From contig CM037842.1 of the NCBI GenBank assembly GCA_021234535.1, forward strand, positions 27,118,308 through 27,182,307: a stretch of DNA of 64,000 nucleotides, in the 5' to 3' direction. The notes under the pieces were generated by a model, which was not told where the DNA came from, did no database searches, and worked only from the letters and a program-made list of their open reading frames with translations. Below, piece by piece: positions 46,201 through 56,300 of the stretch; position 1 is the stretch's first letter; each line of letters starts with the position of its first letter. The DNA is from Stichopus chloronotus. Lineage: Eukaryota; Echinodermata; Holothuroidea; Aspidochirotida; Stichopodidae. The position numbers and the translations under genes were made by a program.

Positions 46201-49132
46201 TAAAGTATCTTTAGACGGACTTTTCAGAAAAAAGTGTGTAAAGCGAACTAACCAGAATCATATATATGTTTGTAATTATCTTGTGACATTTTAGTCTTAT
46301 TTTTTGAAATAGTTCATCATCTGATAATCTGATCGCTACAATAATTTCTTACACTTCCTTTCCTCGTTGAACCACATTCAGCTTTATGCGGGGTTCCTAA
46401 ACGCTTGCCCCCCCCCCCGCGAATTCCCTGGTGACTTTTTTTTCCACCATAAGAATAACGACTGATGCAACCCATAAACCGTCTTCACCACTCCCCCCAA
46501 AAATCCCCCTCCTCCACATTTGATCATGATATGACACTAAATTTTAATTGTTTCAGAGGCTCCCCAGGGGGGATCCCCTGTGGTGTTTGATCGTACCCTC
46601 ATAGGGTAATAGTAATCTCTTTGGGAATCAACTATCCATACATTGTTTAATAACCGTCCATTACTGTCGGTTGATTTATTATCTTTTTCTTTGCAGTTCG
46701 ATCACGTGGCACTCAGGACTGAGAGGATATTGATTGATCAGACTTCGAGATGCAAGCTCTATGACTTCTGCCTCTCCTCCCAATCACAACAAATCGCTGT
46801 TTCATTTTTAAATGAGGTATGTGGGTGTAGGTTCTCTTTTTCTTTGGCCCATTACACCAACAACTGGTCTGTAGGAATCAAAGAAAACTTGTCAATTATA
46901 TATGTTTGCTATGGAAACATTAAACAGAGAATTGGATGGGACCTGTTTTGATCGTTTGCCTATACCAATGTGACGATGTAGCTGGGAGGGCACGTCCCTC
47001 TTCATAGACGGTTTTATGGGGTGCCCCACAGGAGAAAAATTGCGGATGTTGAGCCTCGGAGGGTGATCCCTGGTGATCTAGGAAAAATGTTTATCAAAAA
47101 CCTTTCTGATACTCTACGCCACCAACCGATGATAGCACTCCTCCCAGATAGTCTTAAAACAAGTTTAGTTATCATGAAAGATGATGGAGCCAGTGTTAGT
47201 TTTTGTACTCCAGCTGGAATTGTGAACCCATGACATCACTTCTCTCTCACGGTTCTTTTGTACATGTTCCCTTTTGGGGCTCTTGTGGTTGCCCCGCCCC
47301 TACGCCCCTCCCCCTCAATTCATATTCTTTTGAAGTGTTTATGTATGTTGGAGACGTGGTACTTGATACTTTGACCACTTAGTATCATCATCTCCGTATT
47401 TTTCCAGAGTGAGCTTTTGGCCTGGCTTGCTCCAGAACTGATCTTTTTGGAGGAATACAATCAATGGACCGATATTTGGGCCTTTGGTGTAGTAATGTGG
47501 GAACTCTGGTGTGGAGGTATGTAAATCCTGTTATGATCTTTAGGGTAAGAAGATTCCACTTCCATTCACTGTGAAAGAAAATGTAGCGATTGTGCACTAG
47601 AAAAAAAAAACTTATGACTTCAACAGTCTTATTCGTTTTATGAACTCAACTTGCAAAATATACATAATGTACATAATAATATATATTTTAGTCCATTAGG
47701 TATATGATTATTCCAGGAAGTTCTTATAACAACTCCCTGCTTATTCGGTTGAACATTTTTACTTTTGTATGAAGGAAGAACTCCACATTGTGGGAAATCT
47801 CGTGAAAATCTCGAGCTGGATCTAAGAAACCAGAAATTTTTGGTGCAACCAAACAACTGCCCAGGAGCAATGTGAGACCCTTTTTCTTTCTTAATTGCTA
47901 GCAAATTGTTGCTACTTATGAACTGGTCAGCACAACGGATCTGTATTGCGCATGCGCCAGATTTGACTTGTATTGGAAATACCACAGTGTGTGTACGTTA
48001 AAGAAAAAGACGGTACATATTAATACTTCTTGCCGTGAAGGCTTAACTGCTAATGTGTCACATAGTGTTTCGCTTTGCGTTTTTGCAATAGATTGAGATA
48101 GGTTATTACATGAATTAAAAACAATGAAAATGACAAATGCTCTTTCCCCTTATTATTCAACACTTTCAGACATTTATTATGGACTTTGAAAGTTCACCTA
48201 TGAGTTCGTTTTCTTGACATATTTTGTACAGCGCAATTGTTTGAGCTCATTTTATATGAATGTGTAGCAATTGTAATTAGGGTTATACCCTTATAAGTAT
48301 AGGTTTGCTCACGATGTTATGCTTACGCTTACAAGTATTGGTTTGCTCACGATGTCATGCTAATTAAGTTTAGATCACTAGATATTCCATTAATTTTCAT
48401 TGTTTGTGATATTAACCCTTTTTTGACATTATTACCTCACTCTTCTTCTCCCTCAGATATTCCTTGATGTTATCCTGCTGGAAAAATAACGCGAGTGAGA
48501 GAAAGATGTTCAACAACATCCACAAAGAGCTGACCCAACTGAGTAATTCTACAGATACGGTTAGTATTACTAGGCTACAACTTAATAATTCTACAGATAC
48601 GGTTAGTACTATTAGGCTACAGCTAAATAATTCTACAGATACTGTAAATATTACTAGGTTACAGCTAAATAATTGTACAGATACGGTTACTAGGCTGGGA
48701 TAAAACTAAACAATTTGACAAATACGATATTTCCATACAATTATAACTGACAACAAGGCCTTCTCTTTTAATCGTTCACTTTTATTGTACTGTTTATTGT
48801 TTACTATTTCATTGTTTACTGTTTTATTGTTTACTGGTTTATTGTTCACCGTTTTATTGTTTCTTCTTTTATCGTTTACTAGTTTTATTGCCTTTTATTT
48901 TATTTTTTCACTAGATTTAAGGTTTGCTGTTTTATTGTTTGTTGTTTTACTGTTAACCACTTTATTGTTTTTATTGTGCACTGTTTTATGTTTCATTTGT
49001 CTGCAGAGTTGGTACGATGATTATGAATACAGCTCGCTTCCAGGATCTACATTCTATACCGTATTGGATAATAATTACGATAAATACAACCAACCCAGCG
49101 GATTTGAGGAATGCCCATTAGAATTTCTCTAG
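37250..49132 (+). CDS. Receptor tyrosine pseudokinase, two Ig domains, 14 exons, 631 codons
   Basis: Exons: 37250-37325, 37462-37743, 40994-41275, 42902-43027, 43202-43232, 43380-43438, 44081-44281, 45059-45169, 45915-46087, 46697-46816, 47408-47516, 47775-47871, 48457-48559, 49007-49132. All have AG/GT borders and joining phases, and total 1896 nt. Residues 1-25 are a signal peptide, 26-119 and 120-213 Ig domains, about 223-247 the membrane helix, 303-590 the kinase fold, and 591-631 a tyrosine-rich tail. It is shaped like an FGFR-type receptor but should not phosphorylate. The VAVK lysine is R349, the alpha-C glutamate is F366, HRD is H450-V451-A452, the catalytic-loop Asn is R457, DFG is D470-F471-C472, and the glycine loop is gone. 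APE (495-497) and the WAFG/CW structural motifs remain. A role as partner, decoy or scaffold is inference. Its active paralogue lies tail-to-tail at 53-62 kb. Confidence 0.9.
37462..41275 (+). CDS. Ig-domain exons of the pseudokinase ectodomain
   Basis: Two exons of exactly 282 nt, both phase 1-1, encode one Ig domain each, as usual for shuffled Ig exons. Domain 1 has the Cys/Trp core (LLTCC...FWWFKD) and GNYTCESG. Domain 2 has HVICYG, FEWRFHG and NLTATCSHG. Each carries six N-glycosylation sequons (NKT, NVS, NIS, NKT, NSS, NYT; NIT, NLS, NTT, NAS, NLT, NES), 12 in 188 residues. The 3.25-kb intron between them holds minus-strand frames of about 130 codons (38839-39228 and 39933-40331) that look like mobile-element debris, and poly-C runs. 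Confidence 0.88.
42902..43438 (+). CDS. Membrane helix and juxtamembrane exons of the pseudokinase
   Basis: Exon 42902-43027 encodes the transmembrane segment (from GMLFLIGMGATAVV to LSTYLAVTYAW). Two very small exons follow, 43202-43232 (31 nt, reading GRDSHPSSLY) and 43380-43438 (59 nt, Ser/Thr/Arg-rich). The active paralogue encodes the helix and juxtamembrane in one 191-nt exon, so the gene structure differs here although it agrees in the kinase part. Confidence 0.85.
44081..48559 (+). CDS. Pseudokinase-fold exons
   Basis: Seven exons (7-13). Exon 7 ends in KFVVRSLS (VAVK position). Exon 8 has EEFRKFQISLG (alpha-C) and HPNVWTVLGC. Exon 9 holds YEFHAS in the hinge and GIANGMVFL. Exon 10 has HVALRTERILI and CKLYDFCLS. 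Exon 11 has AWLAPELIF and TDIWAFGVVMWEL. Exon 12 is GRTPHCGKSRENL-like, and exon 13 has LMLSCWKNNASERKMF. The activation segment has no tyrosine. Folding motifs are kept while catalytic ones are lost, so this looks like a maintained pseudokinase rather than a decayed gene: no stop or frameshift occurs in any exon. Confidence 0.88.
44428..44693. mobile_element. Possible degenerate MITE in pseudokinase intron 7
   Basis: The ends caggcgtggatcaagg and ctggatccgcttctg are imperfect inverted repeats of each other, about 265 bp apart, with a 15-base G run inside. No clear target duplication was found. Confidence 0.35.
44895..45010 (+). repeat. Dispersed repeat in pseudokinase intron 7
   Basis: Segments tgtgaaaccagatgtactgt, gtgtgtcttctcgagaagac and ttaaacacgtatggcatcat recur in the same order and strand at about 54650-54765. 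It ends about 50 bp before exon 8. Family unknown. Confidence 0.6.
45341..45545. repeat. ACCTA-rich low-complexity tract
   Basis: Repeats of cctac, cctaagc and acctaacc form a pyrimidine-biased low-complexity stretch in intron 8 of the pseudokinase gene. Shortly after it comes a gacaga-rich tract (45780-45870). Confidence 0.5.
48537..48704 (+). repeat. 42-bp (14-codon) in-frame tandem repeat at the exon 13 donor
   Basis: Four copies of a 42-bp unit follow one another, all in frame with exon 13. They read LSNSTDTVSITRLQ, LNNSTDTVSTIRLQ, LNNSTDTVNITRLQ and LNNCTDTVTRLG, then a stop at 48701-48703. The splice donor GATACG|GTTAGT needed to join exon 14 in phase 0 lies in copy 1. Copy 2 holds the same site, copy 3 has GATACT|GTAAAT and copy 4 GATACG|GTTACT, all in the same phase. 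Splicing at successive copies would add 14-residue blocks. Reading through would give a short tail without tyrosines. Confidence 0.8.
48781..48995. repeat. TTTATTGTTTACTG repeat
   Basis: A run of about 12 degenerate copies of a 16-bp unit like tttattgtttactgtt fills most of intron 13 of the pseudokinase gene and leads into the polypyrimidine tract of the last exon. Its translation in one plus frame (Leu/Phe-rich) is an artefact. Confidence 0.75.
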
Positions 49133-50423
49133 TCACTTCCTTACTGACTTGAAAAATATATATATTTTATTCATTTCCTTACTTACATGAAGACCTCAGT
49201 ATATGGAAAATCTAAAAAAAAAATGTTTTTTTACATTAATTTTATGCTTGGTCTCGATTTCATGTATTATATAGTTCAACTAGTAAGGTTATCGTATACT
49301 TCGAATGTAGAATCATGCATGACAGTGTAAGCCTCATTTTGTAACATTAGTTTAATCTGCACTGAATTACACAAGCAATTACCAAACCTTAATCTTCCAT
49401 GAAATAACAGCACACCTGTTTAGAATAGACTGTCTTGACAACCATGCGGTCTGATCTAATCGTCTTCTATTACATCATTGTCAATATATATGATCAATCA
49501 AAGTTATATAGTTTGGGATCAGTAACAAATTGGATCAATGATCACATGATTTTGTTTTCAATTAGTAGTCAAATCAAATGTGGTCAAATTGTTAAGGTAG
49601 TCAAATTATTAAATGTATGCCTCATATTGCTTAACAGTATGTTTTCTTTTTAAAATGTTTGTATTATTTTTATCATATTGTTTCATTAATCATCGTTTTT
49701 TCCTTTTACCTTTTTATTTTAACGACATTATTTTTAAGTTTATATGTATGATAAAAAAAAGGATTGGTGGGTTAAAGAATAGCGCAGAGCAATGCTTAAG
49801 ATGCATCTTAGGTTTCCTTACTACACGACAGTTTTAGAGTTCCTTGAAGGCCCTAACTCTGCACATCATTGTCTAACCTTATCGTTATTCCTACATTAGA
49901 CCACGTATTCTGTACAGCTGTAAAAAAATAGCCTAAGGCTGTAGATCATTTATTCCCAACTTAACTCTCAGCTCGATTTTACACGGGTTTGGCTAACGTA
50001 TCGGAGATGAAATATTTACACAATGGTGATATTTCAGGGTCACAAGCAACGAGCGTCCGCACTCAAAATATAACAAGGGGTCGGGCAAAACTTCCAATTG
50101 ATCAAACCATTTTCTTGCTCCTGAAAAAGAGCGTGCAATGGTGTACCTAGGATCTATTATTGAATGACGGGGGGGGGGGGGGGGGGGGGCAAGTAAGTGT
50201 GGGAGGCAAGTAGGAAACACACTATCGGAGCACCACCATTAGTTGCTACATAATATGTGGAGAGCATTTTTGAAGAAATGCCTCTCAGATTGTAGGCAAC
50301 GGTTCTTCTTAATGTAGTCTCTCTGTCCTTGTGAATTTTAGCTAACTCTACTTTTAAGGAATTTGAAGTTTACACTAGAGCTTACAAGATGTTGATGTTA
50401 TTTTTCTTGTTGTATGGAGTATT

Positions 50424-50755
50424 TCATTTTTCTAGGGCCCCTCTTAAGGTATCCCTTGTGGACACCCATGCATGGTCACCACACTCACGGGCAAAATCTG
50501 TCTCATCGTTTACATGGACACAATGCCCGGCAAAAATCATGTCATTGCTCTTGCCGTTTCCTAGGGGACAGAGTGCCACATGTAAGAGCTTAGCAAAGTC
50601 CCGAGGATGAAGATGAGACGGAAGAAGATGACACATCTCCCCAAAGACACCGGTCAGGTACACCAGTCCATCGTGCACAGGAAAACAAGTATGTGCGATA
50701 TCATGATTGTGATGTGGGCAGAAGCGAAATGCTCATTGGCGTTTTATTCTTTCTT
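50424..50755. other. Coding-like segment of unknown origin, open on both strands
   Basis: On the minus strand (50424-50678) 84 codons read through segments such as FGEMCHLLPSHLHPRDFAKL and IFAGHCVHVNDETDFARECG. On the plus strand from about 50600 another frame reads EDEDETEEDDTSPQRHRS and NKYVRYHDCDVGRSEML. Base composition is richer in G+C than the surroundings. It could be an isolated exon, a retrocopy or part of a DNA transposon. No splice sites or family were identified. Confidence 0.3.
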
Positions 50756-52689
50756 TTGTAACCGGGATTCTGTGTGCAGAGAGTCACAATTGTTTCCATT
50801 AAGTTAACAGTAAATAACGCCCTCACTTACATTACCAAGGCACGCCCTCATTCATGTTAGGTCTAATACGCCTTTAAACCGAACTGAAACGTGTGACGAA
50901 AAGTGTATTATACCGTAATTAATAATAATTTATGTAATATGTATAAGTGTTTCAACTAATAGAGGATAAATTACGTGATAGTTAAAATCGCAGACTTCAT
51001 TGTTTACAGATGAGAAAAAAATATACGAAATGCAGTAGTCTAATCACGGAAGTCGCTGTACTTTCTTTCAAGCACTGTTACCTACCAGGACATTTCCAGC
51101 GGGAAAACAGGATGGCCAGTCTAATAAGGGAGGTGGCTCTGTCTGAGAAATGCGGTTTTATGACAAACTGCAGATACCAACTATCGGGGAATGGGTGGGG
51201 AGAGGATGGGGATGGGGTTGAACACTCACCTAGATAAGCAATTGAGAGAAGAAACTATGGAGATCTAAGGACGGGGTTTAGGTGTGGGCACGGAATTGTT
51301 GGTGTGATAACAAAGACTTACCTTCGTTTACCATCAACAGGTGTGCTAACGGTTCGTGTACTGGTGTGAAGTCTAGACGTCCTTTTGATTGGTTTAAAGC
51401 CTCTTAAAGACCTGTCTGGCTCTAAAAGGAACTACTTGGCAATCCTTAGAGTTTCACATATCATGGTTCTAGTTTTCACTTTACTATTGAAACTTGAACC
51501 TTAGCTCACTTTCTCAAAGCATGGAGCTATTACAGAGATGTTTAAAGAAATTTTCGGACGTCTATACCGTTTCATTCATGAATAAAGTTGAAGAGGCTTT
51601 GCCACTCCTTCGAATTTTGTTCTTAGCAAAGTTGGTTTGCTCCTTAACGGAGCTGTACGTGCTTCGCAATCAGTCTTTCTTTCTAAACATGCTGTGGGCA
51701 TCAACGCTGAATTGAAAAATAATATAAAGTTGACATTTAAATCGATCTAAAATGTACTTTAACAAGGTCGTTTAGAAGAAAAGTCATACAAAATAAAACA
51801 ACAACTTTGTCCGTTCGGAGGACCGGGGGGGGGGGGGGGAGGGGCTAAATCAGTTGAGACGAATGACTAAGGTACCGAACACTTGTCTTTACATTCCGGA
51901 ACTCTTGCACTGGACAAAATATTGAATACGAGAAAATCGTTCTGAGTGTAAAAAGCGAAATTTTGATCCATCAAAAAACACCAAACTGTTGAATGTTTTC
52001 TTAAAAATGTAAAACCAAGTGAGATACAATTAGAAAATACTTTGCTACTTCCAAGAAATAAGTGATCAATCTCGTTTAGCAGCTACAAGTTTCCAGTTGT
52101 TACGGTTAAGCGACAGCAAAAAACAAACACACAAACAAAACAAGAACAAAGCAAATAACTATATGCACTTATCGAACCAAACAATAAAACGAATCCGAAG
52201 ACTCTATTCGAGGGTTTAATCAAATATATTTTCTTCGTCCGATAAAATTATTTGTGCAGCGTGGATTTTAGAGTGATAAATTCTACAGGAATTCAAACTT
52301 GCAAATATACAGGTCACAGGTGAAGATAAAACTTACTTATGTTTTCCCCATGGTGTATGTTTTGTGTTTTCGTCGAATGTAGTATTCGGGTGGTGCTTTA
52401 AGATTTGGTTAAAGTGGATTTGTGACGTTCATACTATTACACATCCACTGAATACGTTTGTGATTGGACACACCCCTGACGGTTGAAGTTACTCATGAAA
52501 TTTATGAGACTAATCCTTATGAGCAAAAAGCGTTTTTCATCCGTCAGCAATTTACGTAATTTTAGAGGATTAATACTTTTAGTCACAAATATATTTACAC
52601 GATTAAAATTGTTTTCTGGTAGTTCGGTGTCATAGGTATTAGGTGGAGAAGAACAGGTTTTTATTAGGATATATAATTTTGTCTTAAAC

Positions 52690-52930
52690 CAGGTGAGTGT
52701 GGGCTTGACGTGGCGCACTTGGGGAAAAATGCCCCAAATTATGACGTCACACGGGTGAAAATTTTGAAAGTCTAAAAAATTATGTATGTCGAATAAAAAT
52801 AGCCATTTCATGAGTTGCAATCACCTACATACATCATGTAAAAACATAGCCGATTAAGCTTATCTTAATGGGAACAATTCAGAAATTTGGGTGTAAAATA
52901 AGCAAATGATCGGTTTGTGTATAGACCTTT
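52690..52930 (-). repeat. Dispersed repeat, copy 2 (inverse of 29100-29345)
   Basis: In reverse complement this reads gatcatttgcttatttta, acccaaatttctgaattg and tgtgacgtcataatttgggg, as in the copy at 29.1 kb. The middle part is more diverged than the ends. Confidence 0.7.
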
Positions 52931-53277
52931 TCTGCAAATTTCTCAGGTAATGAGAAATACATCAATCTAATGCAAAATCTGGTAATGTATGAATTACTTT
53001 TATCTAGAATATTTCCACCTATGAAGTGGCTTTGGCTCTTCCAGCGGCCGCGTGTTAATTTTTGAAAAACCTTAACGTGAGCGAAATATCTTACGATCGC
53101 TTCCATACACTTCCTAAGAAGAGCTCCACCGGAGCGCTGTGGAATTTTCAACAGTCATCCTGCAGTGTGTTAGGATCACAAATCTGTACATTAACACAGA
53201 TCACGTATATCTGTCAATACAGAGATCAGTGGTTGCTACGATACGTTAGACCACAGACTGCTTTCATCAGTTATCGA

Positions 53278-53322
53278 TCAATCAATCAATCGATCGATCG
53301 ATCGATCGATAGACAGATCGAT
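53278..53322. repeat. ATCG/GATC microsatellite beside the kinase stop codon
   Basis: About nine units of atca, atcg and gatc end two bases from the TGA at 53324-53326 of the minus-strand kinase gene. It forms the first part of that gene's 3' untranslated region. Confidence 0.85.
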
Positions 53323-53323
53323 C

Positions 53324-56300
53324 TCAGCATTCTTCATCGATGACCACATCCGGGTCAAGGTACAGAAAGTCATCTTGACTGAAGGAATCCATATTGAGGT
53401 ATCCCTACAAGAAGAGAGAGAAATGATAAGCTACTGTTAACAGCTTTGTCGATTGAACTGTAATTTTTTAAAAGCAATTACAATCCAACATAATTCACCG
53501 ACGTTATACTGCGCTGCAGTTTTCCTCTCTTTTGACCCCCCCCCCCCCGCAAAGGCTCTGCTGCGCGCCTATATCGGTAACACACATTCAGAGCATGCGC
53601 GGTGATGGCCAGTACTTCAAACTGACGCGCAATGACGTCACATGAAAATTCTCTACAGGCGGGGTGTTGGTTAAACATGCCATGCATAAACAACACACAG
53701 ATTACATTTATGATTGAGAAAAGCAATACTGTACCTCATTTAGCTCCATCATGTTTTCTAAGGACACTAATATTTTCGCAAAAGTTGGCCTCTTCTCGGG
53801 ATTGTGTTCCCAACAACTCAACAGCAAGTTATAACTGAAATGATTAAACATAAAAATGAAAGTTGTTTCTATGGAATACCAACAGAAAAAAACAAAACCA
53901 GAGCAATTCGTTGTGTATAGACCATCAAGTGCATTGTACTTTCACGCACTTCTCTAATATTGAATTATAGCTTATTTTATGGTGCAGAATCGTTTGGGAG
54001 ACAATAGGACCATTGTGTTCCCTATATAGTTTAGAAAGTGAAAAGAAATTGAATAATTCACAAATATACCAAATTAATCTTAAAATTAGTGATTAGATAA
54101 TATTAGTTTTTTTTTTTTCATTCGCACTGTGCAAACCACACGCTTTTATTTACGCGTACAGCCATTGGTAAACTGATCACTTCCTCGCTGTGGCCTGTGT
54201 AGGAAATTACGTTCAAAGGTCACTTGAGGTTAAAGGGACTAACTTGGGTAATCCACTGAAGAAGTCAAACGAAAAACCTCGGACTTTGATGAACAAGGAC
54301 ACAATGATCAAGTTTGCATTACCCGGATGTAAATTTGGTCAGTTCAGTATGGTAGTAACTATCTTTGATGTGATTTATAAGTTACATACCTTAGTTTCTA
54401 TTTCTTTTTCAAAGATACTTATTTTATATTGATATCTTAAAGATGGTAACATCACTAAATGACGGCGTGGTCAGAATATTGGGTAAACCTGTGTATTTGA
54501 ATATGTGGCATAGTCATAGTTTGAATTTTACAATTACATTGTGTTGCTGTTCCATTTTCATACTTTGCCGTTGTCCATATTTCGTCAAAGTTGCATATCA
54601 GCACAATACACGTGTGGATATAATTAATCAGGTATTAAAATCATGTCTCGAGAACAATTTCCCTGTATGCTACAACATGATGTGAAAACCAGACATACTG
54701 TCTGGTTTAAAGTGTGTCCGCTCGAGAAGACATAAACATATGTGATATCATGTAAGGATTACATAGCCGTATATACATCATGGATATCTGTTGTTGCATA
54801 TTCATATCTACACTTTGGTGAAAAATAATTACACAGTGTCGTACCGTCCCTGCACTCGTGTATCTGTTCTTAATGAAAGAAACTGGAGATGAGGGTATCT
54901 TATAGAGTACATATTCTTCGTTATAGGCAATGTATTTAGGAAAACAAAAACAAGAAAACGAAATACAATGACTTCTTCAAATTTCTTTCATGCAAAAAAA
55001 AAATCTTTAAACAAAAGGAACCTACATTTCATCATTACAATGATCTGGTTGGGGCATACGGTATCCATTTTGAATAGAACGTATCACTTCTCGGGGGGAC
55101 ATCCCAGGATAGGGATGGGAACCTGTATTAAGAAAGATCAATATATTGATAAAAAATAGTACGCAATATTTAATCCATATTGTTATTAAACACAGTTGGG
55201 AAACATGCAATTAATGTCATAAGCTACATCTATTTAATATCATTAGAGCCTCTTTTCTAAATTATCGCAAAAATGCGTAATAATGATAATAATGATGATA
55301 ATAATAATATTAATAATAATGCATATTCTATTTGATCCATAAATAATTTGATTCATACCTAATGTGATTATTTCCCACATTAAGATTCCAAAGGACCACG
55401 CGTCGCTTTTAATGGTGTATGTGTTATGTACAAGAGCCTCTGGGGCCATCCACCTCACCGGTATCCGACCCTATACATGGAAAATAATTTTAACTTAAAA
55501 AAATCAAAAGAGCGACTGAAAACAAATTGTTTATAACGGCATCATTTTTACCATCTTTTAGTTTCTCCAGGGGTACAATTATAGCATACGAAATCAAATA
55601 GACACTACTGAAATCTATACCTTAGAATATCATACGCGAAAAATGGCGCGTCACAAGTTGGAAAACATATGATACGCGTTTTAAGAGAAATCGACCAAAT
55701 TCTCGAAATACGACAAAAGTGCTTTCTGTCAAATCAAGATTATTTATGTACCACTATTTTGCCCTTGTTCTATTGTTATGAAAAACTGAAATTCAACGTA
55801 AAGTGCAAATTGAAAGTTGAAATTTTCAATATTCGACCTACTGTTTTGAAACTTGCCAAAAAATAAGGAATATACTTACATGAATTACACAAAAAAAGAA
55901 ACTTAAAACAAAAAATAGACGGCATTATCGTAAAAACAATAACAAAAGATTAAACTGAAAAATTGAAAATCCTAAATTGCGTTTTGAAAGTCGACATTCT
56001 GCTTTTATAAAAGTAAATCGTGAAAGTAAATGGGCAATTCAAAAATAAAGTTCAGTCAATGAGAGATGTTGCCGATACACGTACAAATGGTAACTGCATC
56101 ATTGGTGATGCTGAACAACACCTTAATACATCACTAATTGATATTTGTCCTAAAATCACCGCTCTCGACAACCGACAATGATTATAAATGTGCATTAAGC
56201 ATTACATATATCAACATGTATTATCATATTTAGATATAGTGAGATTGAGAGAGAACAAATGGCTCGCTGTATATTGGCACAAAAAGAAGTAGAAAAACTA

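Larger units (their letters stand above)
49133..53323. other. Intergenic region between the two convergent receptor genes
   Basis: It should contain the 3' untranslated regions of both genes. Segment 50410-50690 is open on both strands with coding-like composition, described separately. A 20-base G run sits at about 50170-50189 and another near 51827. A dispersed repeat lies at 52690-52930. A 127-codon minus-strand frame at 52437-52820 lies mostly in that repeat and is not taken as a gene. Confidence 0.45.

Noticed and set aside
47021..47233. 70-codon plus-strand frame in pseudokinase intron 10
   Set aside because: It looks partly coding, but including it would break the phase 0 join of exons 10 and 11, which align with the paralogue.
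52437..52820. 127-codon minus-strand reading frame
   Set aside because: Most of it falls in a dispersed repeat that has an inverse copy at 29.1 kb; no coding pattern.
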